A stretch of 64,000 nt of DNA, taken from assembly GCA_965116765.1 (NCBI GenBank), contig OZ220718.1, positions 2,790,001 to 2,854,000 of the forward strand. The letters are read 5' to 3'. The stretch comes from JAJEEA01 sp965116765. Its GTDB lineage: Bacteria; Acidobacteriota; Vicinamibacteria; Vicinamibacterales; UBA8438. This document shows, in pieces, positions 34,591 to 43,310 of this stretch. A model generated the notes under the pieces. It worked only from the letters and a program-made list of their open reading frames with translations, made no database searches and had not been told where the DNA came from. The position numbers and the translations under genes were made by a program. Each line of letters opens with the position of its first letter. The first letter of the stretch is position 1.

Positions 34591-35766
34591 GTGGCTTCTC
34601 CCGTACGCCGCATCCTCCATCTCGACATGGATGCGTTCTACGCGTCGGTGGAGCAGCGCGACGACCCGTCGCTGCGCGGCCGCCCGGTGGCGGTCGGGGG
34701 GCGGCCCGACCGGCGCGGGGTGGTCGCCGCCGCGAGCTACGAGGCCCGCGAGTTCGGCGTGCGCTCGGCGATGTCGATGGCGCGGGCGGTGCGCCGGTGC
34801 CCCGAGCTGGTCGTGGTGCCGCCCGACTTCGCCCGCTACCGGTCGATCTCGGACCGCATCTTCGACATGTACCGCTCGGTCACCCCCCTCGTCGAGCCCC
34901 TCTCGCTCGACGAGGCGTACCTGGACGTGACGAGCAACAGCTGGGACGAGCCGTTCGCCACGACGGTGGCGCGGCGGCTGAAGCGGTGGATCCGCGACGA
35001 GACGAAGCTGACCGTCTCGGCCGGGGCCGCGCCCAACAAGTTCCTCGCGAAGATCGCCTCCGACTGGGACAAGCCCGACGGCCTGACCGTCATCCCCGTC
35101 GAGCGGGTCGACGCCTTCCTGCGGCAGCTGCCGGTCGACGCGCTCTGGGGGGTCGGCCCGGTCACCGCGAAGCGGCTCCGGGCCGCCGGGGTGGTGAAGC
35201 TCGTCGACGTGCGCACCGCCGACCCCGGCGTGCTCCGGCGCGCGGTCGGCAGCCGCATCGACTGGCTGCGCCGGCTCGCCGAGGGGAGGGACGACCGTCC
35301 GGTCAGCCCCGACCGCGTCGTCAAGTCGTCGGGCTCGGAGCACACCTACCCGACCGATCTCACCGATCCGGACGAGATCCGCCGCGAGCTCGACGGGCTG
35401 GCGCGGCGCGGGGCGGCGTGGCTCGAGCGCAAGGGGCTCGCGGCCCGCACCGTCACCATCAAGGTGCGCTACTCGGACTTCACCACCGTCACCCGCAGCC
35501 ACAGCGCCGCCCCCGCCACCCGCGACGCGGAGCAGATCGTCGGGCGGGCGCGCAGGCTGCTGGACCGGACCGAGGCCTGCACGCGGCCCGTCCGCCTGCT
35601 CGGGGTGACCATGCACAACCTGTCGGCAGAGGAGGACGCCCCGCCGGGCCCCGGGCACCCGACCCTGCCGCTCTCCGATGCGGTCCCGCCGGCCGGGAGC
35701 CGGCAGCGTAGAACGGCGCAGACTCCCGGAGGATCGGATGGGCGCGGAGGACAGCAATCGACCTGA
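34591..35766 (+). CDS. dinB: DNA polymerase IV (DinB, Y-family)
   Basis: 391-aa translesion polymerase. Catalytic motifs HLDMDAFYASVEQ at about residue 10 and LSLDEAYLDV at about 105 supply the metal-binding acidic residues; AGAAPNKFLAKIASDWDKPD and the helix-hairpin-helix WGVGPVTAKRLRAAG follow. The little-finger domain is present. The final ~35 residues (Arg/Gln/Ser-rich) are encoded by dispersed-element-like and tandem-repeat sequence, and no clear beta-clamp motif is seen at the very end; the natural C-terminus may have been replaced by repeat read-through. GTG start. Confidence 0.93.
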   Translation: MASPVRRILHLDMDAFYASVEQRDDPSLRGRPVAVGGRPDRRGVVAAASYEAREFGVRSAMSMARAVRRCPELVVVPPDFARYRSISDRIFDMYRSVTPLVEPLSLDEAYLDVTSNSWDEPFATTVARRLKRWIRDETKLTVSAGAAPNKFLAKIASDWDKPDGLTVIPVERVDAFLRQLPVDALWGVGPVTAKRLRAAGVVKLVDVRTADPGVLRRAVGSRIDWLRRLAEGRDDRPVSPDRVVKSSGSEHTYPTDLTDPDEIRRELDGLARRGAAWLERKGLAARTVTIKVRYSDFTTVTRSHSAAPATRDAEQIVGRARRLLDRTEACTRPVRLLGVTMHNLSAEEDAPPGPGHPTLPLSDAVPPAGSRQRRTAQTPGGSDGRGGQQST

Positions 35767-35941
35767 ATCTGCGAACTGCAAGAGCAGACGCAGCCCGTGC
35801 AGGGTCGGATGGGCGCCGAGGGCAGCGGCCGACATGAATCTGCGAACTGCAAGGGCAGACGCAGCCCGTGCAGGGTCGGATGGGCGCGGAGGACGGCAAT
35901 CGACCTGAATCTGCGAACCGCATGCAGACGCCGCCCGTGCT
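35697..35941. repeat. Element copy 5 fused to a 71-bp tandem array at the end of dinB
   Basis: 35697-35735 matches one arm of the dispersed element (gtagaacggcgcagactcc). Then units start at 35731, 35802 and 35873 (71 bp; gg(a/g)tcggatgggcgc, aatctgcgaactgcaag, cagacgcagcccgtgcag), the third truncated. The first half-unit codes for the DinB C-terminus. The remaining gap to 36087 shows no gene. Confidence 0.8.
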
Positions 35942-36087
35942 GCGGGTCTCTGCGTCGCCCGGCACGCGGCAAGGTAGTGTCGTCAGCGTTCCAGGCGGAG
36001 CCGCAAGGGAACGGTCGGCGGGCGGGGATCGGGATTTCCCCCCGAAAAACGGGCCCAAGCGGGGAGTACTCGAAGCTCCACCCGAGG

Positions 36088-36093
36088 TAAGAT
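36088..36093 (+). promoter_or_regulatory. -10 box TAAGAT, leaderless spacing
   Basis: Ends 6 nt before ATG 36100, no Shine-Dalgarno between. Same geometry as the boxes at 24798 and 56372. Confidence 0.45.
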
Positions 36094-36099
36094 CGGGCC

Positions 36100-36333
36100 A
36101 TGTTGAAGGGAACACGTCCCGGCATCCTCCGGAAGATCCAGCCGATCAGCGTGCACGGCCAGGTGTCGTGGGACGTCTTCTTCAACGACGCCGACGATCC
36201 GGACGGCCAGGTGCTGATGGCGCGGGTGGGGCCCGAGGCGGTCGATCAGACCCTGGAGCCGGGAGACCGCATCGTCCTGGAGTACCTCCTCGGCAGCGTG
36301 ACCCAGGTCACACGAGACCCCGGAAGCGCGTAG
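36100..36333 (+). CDS. Small conserved-looking protein of unknown function
   Basis: 77-aa acidic soluble protein: MLKGTRPGILRKIQPISVHG, then QVSWDVFFNDADDPDGQVLM, ARVGPEAVDQTLEPGDRIVL and EYLLGSVTQVTR. The alternating hydrophobic pattern and the single Gly-Asp turn suggest a small beta-barrel. No family recognised. Supported by an upstream -10 box with leaderless spacing and by codon use like its neighbours. Lies 152 bp before rsgA. Confidence 0.6.
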   Translation: MLKGTRPGILRKIQPISVHGQVSWDVFFNDADDPDGQVLMARVGPEAVDQTLEPGDRIVLEYLLGSVTQVTRDPGSA

Positions 36334-36485
36334 CCGGCGCTGCCACGGGCTCCGGACCCGCGGCCGGGCCGGAGCCGGGCCTGCCGGCGACGCCGGCAAG
36401 ACGCGCCGAGACGCGACGCGGGGCCCGCGCGGCCCCCCGGGATCGAGACGGCCGGACCCGTTTCCGGCCGCGGGAACCTATCGAT

Positions 36486-37568
36486 GTGCTGACGCTCGAG
36501 ACCCTGGGGTGGGACGATCGGTTCGAGGCCGAGCTTCGAACCTGCGGAGGCGGCGGCCTGCAGCCGGCCCGGGTCGCCGTCGCCCACAACGCCCTCTATC
36601 AGCTCGGCACCGCCGACGGCGAGGTGATGGCCGAGGTCGCGGGTCGACTGCGCCACCGTTCGGCCGGCCCCGACGCCCGCCCGGTGGTCGGCGACTGGGT
36701 CGGCATCCGCCCCGGCGCGAACGGCGGCTCGGCGACCATCGAGGCGGTGCTGCCGCGCCGCTGCTGCTTCTCCCGGAAGGCGGCGGGAGAGCCGACGCGC
36801 CGGCAGCTCGTCGCCGCCAACATCGACACCGTGCTCCTGGTGAGCGGCCTCGACGACGACTTCAACCCGCGGCGGATCGAGCGGTATCTCGTGGCCATCC
36901 GGAACAGCGGCGCCGCCCCGGTGCTCGTCCTCAACAAGGCCGATCTCTGCCCCCACCGCGAGGCCCGCCGCGCCGCCGCCGCGGCCCTCGCCCCGGAGGC
37001 CCCCCTGCACGTCGTCGAGGCGTTGCGGCCCGGCGCGGCCGAGCCCCTGCGGCAGCATCTTCCGCCGGGCCGGACCGGCGCCCTCATCGGGTCGTCCGGC
37101 GTCGGCAAGTCGACCATCATCAACCGCCTGCTGGGCCGCGAACGGCAGCGGACGGCGGAGGTGCGGCGCCGGGACGGCCGGGGCCGGCACACCACGACGC
37201 AGCGCGAGCTGATTCTCCTGCCGGGCGGCGGCATGATCATCGACACGCCGGGCATGCGCGAGCTGCAGCTCTGGGAAGACACCGACGCCATCGACGACGC
37301 GTTCGACGACATCCGGACGCTGGCCGCGGAGTGCCGGTTCCGCGACTGCGGACACGAGGGCGAGCCCCGGTGCGCGGTGCGCCGCGCGGTCGAGGCGGGG
37401 CGCCTGAGCGCGGCCCGCCTCGACAGCTTCCGCCGGCTGCGGCGCGAGCGGCAGGCGGTGCGGCAGCGCCGCGACGAGCTGGCGCGGCTCGAGGAACAGC
37501 GGCGCACGAAGGCGGCGCACCGCGGCTTGCGCGCGTCTCGTTCGAACCGGCTGACCGATGAGGGGTAG
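36486..37568 (+). CDS. rsgA: Ribosome small subunit-dependent GTPase A
   Basis: 360-aa circularly permuted GTPase. An N-terminal OB-fold (VVGDWVGIRPGANGGSATIE), then the permuted G motifs in the order G4 NKADL (about 155), G1 GSSGVGKST (about 203), G2 region RGRHTTTQRELILL and G3 DTPGMRE (about 254), and the C-terminal zinc knuckle CRFRDCGHEGEPRC. RsgA checks late 30S subunit assembly. Start GTG 36486 gives the typical LETLGWDDRFEAEL N-terminus; the frame is open further upstream but unrelated. Confidence 0.93.
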   Translation: MLTLETLGWDDRFEAELRTCGGGGLQPARVAVAHNALYQLGTADGEVMAEVAGRLRHRSAGPDARPVVGDWVGIRPGANGGSATIEAVLPRRCCFSRKAAGEPTRRQLVAANIDTVLLVSGLDDDFNPRRIERYLVAIRNSGAAPVLVLNKADLCPHREARRAAAAALAPEAPLHVVEALRPGAAEPLRQHLPPGRTGALIGSSGVGKSTIINRLLGRERQRTAEVRRRDGRGRHTTTQRELILLPGGGMIIDTPGMRELQLWEDTDAIDDAFDDIRTLAAECRFRDCGHEGEPRCAVRRAVEAGRLSAARLDSFRRLRRERQAVRQRRDELARLEEQRRTKAAHRGLRASRSNRLTDEG

Positions 37569-37621
37569 CGCGCCCTCGTGACGACACCGCGCCGGCAGTG
37601 AGAACCCACGGAGGACATCGC

Positions 37622-38839
37622 ATGAGAACCGCACTCGCGGCCATCGGCCTGACGCTGGCGGCGGCCGCCGCCCAGGCGCAGGACGACACCATCACCATCC
37701 GCGCCGCCCGGCTCCTCGACGGGCTCGGCAACGTGCGCGAGAACGTCGTCGTGCACGTCACCGGATCGCGCATCAGCGCCGTCGAGCCGGCGCCTGCAGA
37801 TGGAGAGCCGGCCGGCTACGACCTGTCCGGGCTCACCCTGATGCCCGGACTCATCGACACCCACGTGCATCTGACCTCGCACTTCAACACCGAAGGGCGC
37901 GCCGACCCCGACCCGGAGGAGACGCCGGCCCAGACCATCCTCTACGCGGCCGAGAACGCCTGGGCCACCCTGATGGCCGGCTTCACCACCGTGCAGAGCC
38001 TCGGCAGCCCCGCCGACCGCGACCTGCGCGACGCCATCGCCCGCGGGGTCCTGCCCGGCCCCCGGGTGCTCACCTCGCTGAGCGCGGTGAGGGCCGGCAC
38101 GGGGTCGCCCGAGGAGATCCGCGCGTTCGTGCGCCGCCTGAAGGACGACGGGGCCGACGTCGTCAAGGTGTTCGCCTCGGCGAGCATCCGCGAGGGGGGC
38201 GGCCTGGTCATGACCCCCGCGCAGCTCGAGGCGGTGTGCACGGAGGCGCAGGCGGTGGGGCTGCGCACGGTGGTCCACGCCTACGGCACCGACGGGCTGA
38301 CCGCGTCCATCGAGGCGGGCTGCGGCGGCATCGAGCACGGCAACCGCTACGACGACGCGGTCATCGAGCTCATGGCCGAGCGCGGCACGTACCTCGACCC
38401 CCACGTCCACTTGTTGTGGGCCAACTACTTCGAGCACCGCGACCGTTTCATCGGCCGCGGCAACTACACCGAGGAGGGCTTCGCGCTGATGGAGGAGGCC
38501 CGGACCACCGGCTACGAGACGTTCCGCCGCACCCTCGACCACGGGGGCGTGAAGGTGGTCTACGGCACCGACGCGGTGGCCGGCGCCCACGGCCGCAACG
38601 CCGAGGAGCTCGTCTACCGCGTCCGCGACGGCGGCCAGGACCCGATGGACGCCATCGTCTCGGCGACGTCCCTCGCCGCCGAGTCGCTGGGGCTCGCCGA
38701 CACCGTCGGCCGGATAGAGCAGGGATACGAGGCCGACCTCGTGGCCGTCGCCGGCAACCCCCTCGACGACGTCGCCGCCATGCGCGACGTGCGGTTCGTC
38801 ATGAAGGGCGGCGTCGTCTACCGGAACGCCGCGCCCTGA
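37622..38839 (+). CDS. Secreted amidohydrolase family protein
   Basis: 405-aa exported metal-dependent hydrolase. GGAGG 8 nt before ATG 37622, signal peptide ending near AQAQ. TIM-barrel motifs: metal pair in GLIDTHVHLT (about 80), candidate carboxylated lysine in DVVKVFASASI, later His in VVHAYGTDG and IEHGNRYDD, and the catalytic Asp in VYGTDAVAGAHG. Closest type is the imidazolonepropionase-like/Xaa-Pro dipeptidase-related group often found exported in Acidobacteria. Substrate not predictable. Confidence 0.88.
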   Translation: MRTALAAIGLTLAAAAAQAQDDTITIRAARLLDGLGNVRENVVVHVTGSRISAVEPAPADGEPAGYDLSGLTLMPGLIDTHVHLTSHFNTEGRADPDPEETPAQTILYAAENAWATLMAGFTTVQSLGSPADRDLRDAIARGVLPGPRVLTSLSAVRAGTGSPEEIRAFVRRLKDDGADVVKVFASASIREGGGLVMTPAQLEAVCTEAQAVGLRTVVHAYGTDGLTASIEAGCGGIEHGNRYDDAVIELMAERGTYLDPHVHLLWANYFEHRDRFIGRGNYTEEGFALMEEARTTGYETFRRTLDHGGVKVVYGTDAVAGAHGRNAEELVYRVRDGGQDPMDAIVSATSLAAESLGLADTVGRIEQGYEADLVAVAGNPLDDVAAMRDVRFVMKGGVVYRNAAP

Positions 38840-38863
38840 CGGCGGGCACCGGCGCTTCCGTCG

Positions 38864-38869
38864 TATACT
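38864..38869 (+). promoter_or_regulatory. -10 box TATACT before the anti-sigma/STAS pair
   Basis: TATACT 46 bp before the GTG of the RsbW-like gene in a 76-bp gap. No consensus -35 at the right distance. Confidence 0.4.
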
Positions 38870-38915
38870 GCGGTTTCGCCGTTCGTCGCCGAACAGCTCG
38901 AGCGGGACGGTTTCC

Positions 38916-39482
38916 GTGACCCGTGGTGCATCCGTGAACACGATTCCTGCCGTTCCGGGCGGCGTCAGCCCCGTCTCGCCCACCCTGGCCGGCGATCAGT
39001 TCTCGGTTCAGTTTCCCGCCCGGCTCGGCGAGATCGGACCCCTCATCTCGATGATCGAGACCGTCGGGCGATGGCACGACGCGCCGGGCGCGGTCGTGTA
39101 CGGCCTCAGCGTCGTCGTCGACGAGCTCGTCGCCAACGTGGTCCGCCATGCCCGGCCGGCCCCCGGCGCGGTGCTCCGCGTCTCGGTCGCGTTCTCGGGG
39201 GAGCGCGTCGGGCTGGTGTTCGACTGGCCGGGCGAGTCGTTCGATCCGGTCTCCTTCGTGACCCCCGACCTCGACCGGGGAGCCGACCCCGACGATCTGC
39301 CGGTCGGCGGGTTGGGGCTGTGCCTGGTCCAGGCCTTCGCCCAGGAAATGCGCTACCGGCGGGACGGCGACCGGAACGTCGTGGCGTTCGAGCGACGGTA
39401 CGACCGGGACCGCTCCGTCATGGCCGTGCCGCGGGGGGAGACGGCCGACCGTGTCTCTCCTCCCTCAGATGGTGTGCAATGA
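38916..39482 (+). CDS. RsbW/SpoIIAB-like anti-sigma regulatory kinase
   Basis: 188-aa HATPase_c_2 protein. N-box VVDELVANVVRHA at about residue 68, G1-like VGLVFDWPGESFDP and G2 GGLGLCLVQAFA at about 129 form the ATP site of the GHKL fold. Such kinases bind a sigma factor or other target and phosphorylate a STAS partner to release it. The STAS gene follows with a 4-nt ATGA overlap. No sigma factor is adjacent. The GTG start is preferred because it is the first in frame after the promoter. Confidence 0.85.
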   Translation: MTRGASVNTIPAVPGGVSPVSPTLAGDQFSVQFPARLGEIGPLISMIETVGRWHDAPGAVVYGLSVVVDELVANVVRHARPAPGAVLRVSVAFSGERVGLVFDWPGESFDPVSFVTPDLDRGADPDDLPVGGLGLCLVQAFAQEMRYRRDGDRNVVAFERRYDRDRSVMAVPRGETADRVSPPSDGVQ

Positions 39483-39853
39483 CCGACGTTCTCCGCTTGT
39501 CGACTCGACAGGTCAAGGCTTCTGCCGCCGAGTTCCAGGTCGTCGAGCTCGCGGGTCGGCTCGACTCGGGGAACGCGCATCAGGTCGAGAAGTCGATCCT
39601 GAGTCTGACCGAGTCCGGCTCCAACGTGATCGTCAACTGCGCCGACCTCGTCTTCGTGGCCTCCTCGGGAATGCGCGCCTTCATCCTGGGCGCCCGGTCG
39701 GCCAAGGCCCGGGGCCAGGTGTTCAGGGTGGCCGGCCTCATCCCGCACGTCTCGGAGGTCTTCCGGGTCACCGGACTCTACAGAATCCTCGACATTCGGC
39801 CCACCCTGGACGACGCCCTCGATCAACCGGGCGCCGTCGCCGTCGGCTCGTAG
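39479..39853 (+). CDS. STAS domain anti-sigma factor antagonist
   Basis: 124-aa STAS protein. Core VVELAGRLDSGNAHQVEKSI and the phosphorylation site region NCADLVFVASSGMRAFILGA, where the first Ser of SSGMR is the usual target. Coupled to the RsbW-like gene by overlap. When dephosphorylated it would sequester the kinase; the SpoIIE-type phosphatase at 41674-42963 is the obvious candidate to do that. Confidence 0.88.
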   Translation: MTDVLRLSTRQVKASAAEFQVVELAGRLDSGNAHQVEKSILSLTESGSNVIVNCADLVFVASSGMRAFILGARSAKARGQVFRVAGLIPHVSEVFRVTGLYRILDIRPTLDDALDQPGAVAVGS

Positions 39854-39881
39854 TCGTTTCCGGAATCGGGCGGGCGCCGTC

Positions 39882-39910
39882 TTGACTCGCCCTGCCCCGG
39901 GAGGTACGCT
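39882..39910 (+). promoter_or_regulatory. Promoter of the DUF3500 gene
   Basis: TTGACT (39882-39887), 17-bp spacer, TACGCT (39905-39910), about 80 bp before the ATG. The best -35/-10 pair on the plus strand of this window. Confidence 0.5.
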
Positions 39911-39996
39911 CCGGCTCTCGCTCGGAATCCGGTCTTTGCACGCCGCGCGCCGGGTGCTCGGGCACCGCGGGGCGGCGTAGGGGGGTAAGGAAGGTC

Positions 39997-41034
39997 ATGG
40001 CTCGCACCATCTTCAACGTCGCCTGCCTCGTCGTGCTGCTCGGCACGATCACGCTCACCCAGCAGCCCGCCGACCCCGCGTCGGCGATGGCCGATGCCGC
40101 GGTGCGGTTCCTCGACACCCTGAACGACGATCAGGAGGCCGCGGTGCGGTTCCCGTTCGACGGCGAGGACCGCTTCGACTGGCACTTCATCCCGCGCGAG
40201 CGGAAGGGCGTCTCCCTCAAGATGATGACCGGCTCGCAGCGGGCCGCCGCCCTCGACCTCGTGCGGACGGGCCTGAGCGAGGAAGGGTTCACCAAGTCCG
40301 AGATCATCCGGCAGCTCGAGCAGATCCTGTACGAGCAGGAGGGCCGCGACATCCGCGACCCCGACCTCTACTTCTTCATGATCTTCGGCGAGCCGGGCGA
40401 CGGCAACACCTGGGGCTGGCGCTACGAGGGGCACCACATCTCGCAGAACTGGACCATCGTCGACGGCAGCGCCATCGCCGCCACGCCGCAGTTCTTCGGC
40501 TCGAACCCGGCCGAGGTGCTGGGGGGGCCGCGGCAGGGCCTGCGGGTGCTGGGCAGCGAGGAAGACCAGGCCCGCGACCTGCTCGCGTCGCTGAACGACG
40601 AGCAGCGCAAGGCGGCCAAGCTCTCCGACGAGGCGCCCAGCGACATCCTGACCCGCGCCCAGCGCCGGGTCACCCTGCTCGAGGACTTCGGGGTGGCGCA
40701 CAAGGACCTCGACGCCGACCAGCAGGCCGCCCTGTGGTCGATCATCGAGGAGTACGCCACGGCCCAGCCCGGTCCCGTCGCCCACGAGCGGCTGACCGAG
40801 ATTCAGGACGCCGGGCTCGACGGCATCCGGTTCGTCTGGATGGGCGGCGAGGCCCAGCGCGAGCCCCACTACTACCGCATCCAGGGGCCGACGTTCCTCA
40901 TCGAGTACGACAACACCCAGGGCAACGCCAACCACGTGCACAGCGTCTGGCGCGACTTCGCCGGCGACTTCGGCCGCGACCTGCTGGCCGAGCACTACCG
41001 GCAGTACGACCACGGCACCCGCAACGCGGACTAG
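39997..41034 (+). CDS. DUF3500 domain-containing exported protein
   Basis: 345-aa protein with a short signal (MARTIFNVACLVVLLGTITL). DUF3500 features: FPFDGEDRFDWHFIPRERKG, MTGSQRAAALDLVRTGLSEE, YFFMIFGEPGDGNTWGWRYE, GHHISQNWTIVDG, and the late HYYRIQGPTFLIEYDNTQGN and ANHVHSVWRDFAGDFG. The conserved His/Asn-rich motifs look like an active or metal site but no activity is known. The stop codon TAG is supplied by the end of a dispersed palindromic element. Confidence 0.9.
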   Translation: MARTIFNVACLVVLLGTITLTQQPADPASAMADAAVRFLDTLNDDQEAAVRFPFDGEDRFDWHFIPRERKGVSLKMMTGSQRAAALDLVRTGLSEEGFTKSEIIRQLEQILYEQEGRDIRDPDLYFFMIFGEPGDGNTWGWRYEGHHISQNWTIVDGSAIAATPQFFGSNPAEVLGGPRQGLRVLGSEEDQARDLLASLNDEQRKAAKLSDEAPSDILTRAQRRVTLLEDFGVAHKDLDADQQAALWSIIEEYATAQPGPVAHERLTEIQDAGLDGIRFVWMGGEAQREPHYYRIQGPTFLIEYDNTQGNANHVHSVWRDFAGDFGRDLLAEHYRQYDHGTRNAD

Positions 41035-41119
41035 CCCGCCCACCGTCGCCTTCGGCTCCGCTGGGCGCCCAACCAACCCTGCCAGGAGTCTGCACCGTTC
41101 TACGGCGCAGACTCCTGGC
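41032..41119 (-). repeat. Dispersed palindromic element, copy 6 (near-intact, 88 bp)
   Basis: 86 of 88 bases match the reverse complement of 44288-44375. Contains a hairpin with ggagtctgcaccg and cggcgcagactcc arms around ttcta, plus the ggttgggcgccc/gccgaaggcgacg block. Its terminal TAG is the stop of the DUF3500 gene. Confidence 0.85.
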
Positions 41120-41151
41120 GACCGGCCGCGACGCGACGCACACACGCCTGC

Positions 41152-41183
41152 CCGGGCCGGCCGGTGCTCACCGGCCGGCCCGG
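41152..41183. terminator. 15-bp perfect hairpin
   Basis: CCGGGCCGGCCGGTG and CACCGGCCGGCCCGG separated by just ct. Strong stem about 120 bp after the DUF3500 stop; no U-tract. The rest of the 41035-41409 gap holds a weak TTGACT-17-CACGCT promoter-like pair (41295-41323) for the next small gene. Confidence 0.55.
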
Positions 41184-41409
41184 ATTGGTCAGTCGAACGT
41201 CCAGCCGCGACGTCCGGCGCCGACTACCCTCCAGCCAGCCATCCCGCCCGGCCATTCGCCCGCGACGTATTTGTCGGCCCGCGCGTCGTCAGGGTTGACT
41301 TCCTGTGTGAAAATTGGCACGCTTGTGTGCAGAGTCGACGCAGGGCGCATGCCCTTGCCTGTCGCGATCGACAGTGCTTCGGCTGGCCCGCCGGACGCAG
41401 GGGGCAAGA

Positions 41410-41631
41410 GTGGACGATGCGGTCGTGCTGGTCGGGTTGTTCATCTCGCTGGGGGGTGCGGTCGGAGCCGTGATCAGCGCTGTCGTCGGGCTGCGCAACA
41501 GCAAGAAGATCGACACCAACACCGAGAAGATCGATGCCCTCGACAGCAAGGTCGATGTGCTCACCGGGCGCGTCGACGAGCAGAGCAAGACGCAGCATTC
41601 CGTGCTTTCGGCCCTGCTGAAGGCGCCTTGA
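41410..41631 (+). CDS. Small membrane protein with coiled coil (family member 3)
   Basis: 73-aa protein from GTG 41410, with AGGGGG about 6 nt upstream. One hydrophobic segment (VVLVGLFISLGGAVGAVISA) is followed by a heptad-like stretch NSKKIDTNTEKIDALDSKVD and VLTGRVDEQSKTQHSVLSAL. The LTGRVDE motif matches the 24624 product. A longer frame from 41314 would add a Cys/Arg-rich N-terminus without support. Function unknown; design resembles XhlA-like small membrane coiled-coil proteins. Confidence 0.7.
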   Translation: MDDAVVLVGLFISLGGAVGAVISAVVGLRNSKKIDTNTEKIDALDSKVDVLTGRVDEQSKTQHSVLSALLKAP

Positions 41632-41673
41632 CCCGCGGCGCAAGCCAGACCGAGGCCCTCCCCTACAGCCCCG

Positions 41674-42963
41674 TCAGGTGGACTTCAGAACGAGCAGGGT
41701 GCGGTCGTCGGGGCTGCCGAACGAGAAGCGGTGCACGTCGTCCATGACGCGCCGGCAGATGGCCTCGGCGCTCTCTTCCCTGGCCCCGTGCATCGTCGCG
41801 GCCAGCCGGTCGTGGCCGTACTCCTCGTCGTGGGCGTTGGCCGACTCGACGATGCCGTCGGTGTAGAGGGCCAGCAGGTCCCCCTGGCGGAGCCGGGCGC
41901 CGCCCTCGAAGTAGCGCGGCGACTCGAACATGCCGATGGGGACCCCGCCGCTCCACAGCTTGTCGACCGCCCCGTCGGGGCGCACGAGGAGCGGCGGCTG
42001 GTGGCCGGCGTTGACGTAGATGATCTGGCGGGTCGGCACGTCGAGGACGGCGTAGAACAGGGTGACGTAGCGGCCGGCGTCGACCGAGTCGTGGAAGAAC
42101 CGGTTGGCGTGGCGCATGACCGCGCGGATGGCCAGCTCGCGCCCCACCAGCGCGTAGATCGAGGCCCGGATGGCCGCGACCTGGAGGGCGGCGGCGATGC
42201 CCTTGCCGGCCACGTCGGCGATGATGATGAGCCAGCGGTCCTCCGGCAGCGGGATGAACTCGTAGTAGTCGCCGCCCACTTCGAACGACGCCTCGTTGAC
42301 GCCGGCGATGTCGAACCCGTCGAGGGTGGGGATGCCGCGCGGGACGAGGTCTTCCATCACCTGCCGGGCCACGAGCATCTCGGCGTCGATGCGCCGCTTG
42401 GCCCGCACCTCCTCCTGCATGCGCGACCGCTCGATGGTGCCGGCGATGAGGGTGCCCAGCAGCCGGAGCATCTCGACGGCGCGGGCATCGTAGGCCCCCG
42501 CGCGCTTGGAATGGAGCTCGATGGCGCCCATCACCCCGTGAAACCCCACCAGGGGGACGACGAGGCCGGACCGGTGGCACGGCCCGCCCTCCGCCGGATC
42601 GATGCTCTCGTCCAGCAGCACCGGCTCGCGGGTGTCGATGGCCCGGGCGACGGGCCGTCCCTCGTCGAGGGCGCCGTCGTGGCAGGGCACCGCTCCCGAC
42701 TCGTCCCGCCACCAGAAATGGCGAACGTGCCGGCCCGAGCTGCCCAGCACGTACACGGCGGCCGAGTCGTAGTCGACGAGCCGGGCGACGCAGTCGAGGA
42801 TGCCGTTCAGAATCCGGTCGGCGTCGCGCGAGTCGGCGGTGAGCCGGTAGGCGTCGACGAGCACGCGGACCGCGCGCAGCGCCTCGTCGGTGCAGGCGGT
42901 CTCGAGAACAGGCAGGGGCTGGGTCATCGTCGCGCCCGGGGGCAGCCGAGGTCCGGCTACCAT
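41674..42963 (-). CDS. GAF-SpoIIE protein phosphatase (RsbU-like)
   Basis: 429-aa soluble protein. Residues ~30-185 are a GAF sensor (YDSAAVYVLGSSGRHVRHFW ... GLVVPLVGFHGVMGAIELHS), a short linker helix follows (MQEEVRAKRRIDAEMLVARQ), and residues ~215-429 are a PP2C-type SpoIIE phosphatase with metal-binding GGDYYEFI, IIADVAGKGIAAAL, GHQPPLLV, YTDGIVESAN and SPDDRTLLVL. Expected to dephosphorylate a STAS protein such as that at 39479 in response to a ligand or redox signal bound by GAF. ATG 42927 (MTQPLPVLE) is an equally possible start. Confidence 0.9.
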   Translation of the reverse strand: MVAGPRLPPGATMTQPLPVLETACTDEALRAVRVLVDAYRLTADSRDADRILNGILDCVARLVDYDSAAVYVLGSSGRHVRHFWWRDESGAVPCHDGALDEGRPVARAIDTREPVLLDESIDPAEGGPCHRSGLVVPLVGFHGVMGAIELHSKRAGAYDARAVEMLRLLGTLIAGTIERSRMQEEVRAKRRIDAEMLVARQVMEDLVPRGIPTLDGFDIAGVNEASFEVGGDYYEFIPLPEDRWLIIIADVAGKGIAAALQVAAIRASIYALVGRELAIRAVMRHANRFFHDSVDAGRYVTLFYAVLDVPTRQIIYVNAGHQPPLLVRPDGAVDKLWSGGVPIGMFESPRYFEGGARLRQGDLLALYTDGIVESANAHDEEYGHDRLAATMHGAREESAEAICRRVMDDVHRFSFGSPDDRTLLVLKST

Positions 42964-43310
42964 ATTACCCGGTACCGGCCGCTCTCCGGATCGCCGTGCT
43001 GTCCTTCAACCCCGTGTAGGCTCTCCGGTTCGCCCGTCCCCTCGGGCGCCCGATAGCGCGTGGGCGCGGTGTCGGCGGCTTCGACCGTCGGGCGCAACGC
43101 CGGGCTCACGCGGAGGCCCTGCCGTCGACCGGCACGCCGGCTCTCGGCGTGGCGCACGGTTCGAACGCGGCACGCAGCGGCGGCGCGGTGGACGGATCGC
43201 GCCCGGACGCATTAGAATGGACGGACGGCGCTTCCGCGCCGTCGCGTCAGGGCTTCACGAGCCCGGCGGCGCCTCCGGCACCGCACGCACGCGTTCCGCG
43301 GTCATCGCAC
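42964..43310. other. Gene-free stretch before tRNA-His
   Basis: No protein gene supported. A TAGAAT box at 43213-43218 is the only -10-like sequence and may drive the tRNA, about 95 bp downstream; a gacggcgc/gcgccgtc hairpin follows it at about 43225-43243. No dispersed element. Confidence 0.35.

Noticed and set aside
42957..43212. Small minus-strand ORFs before tRNA-His
   Set aside because: Arg/Pro-rich, overlapping in two frames, no ribosome site, no recognisable motif.
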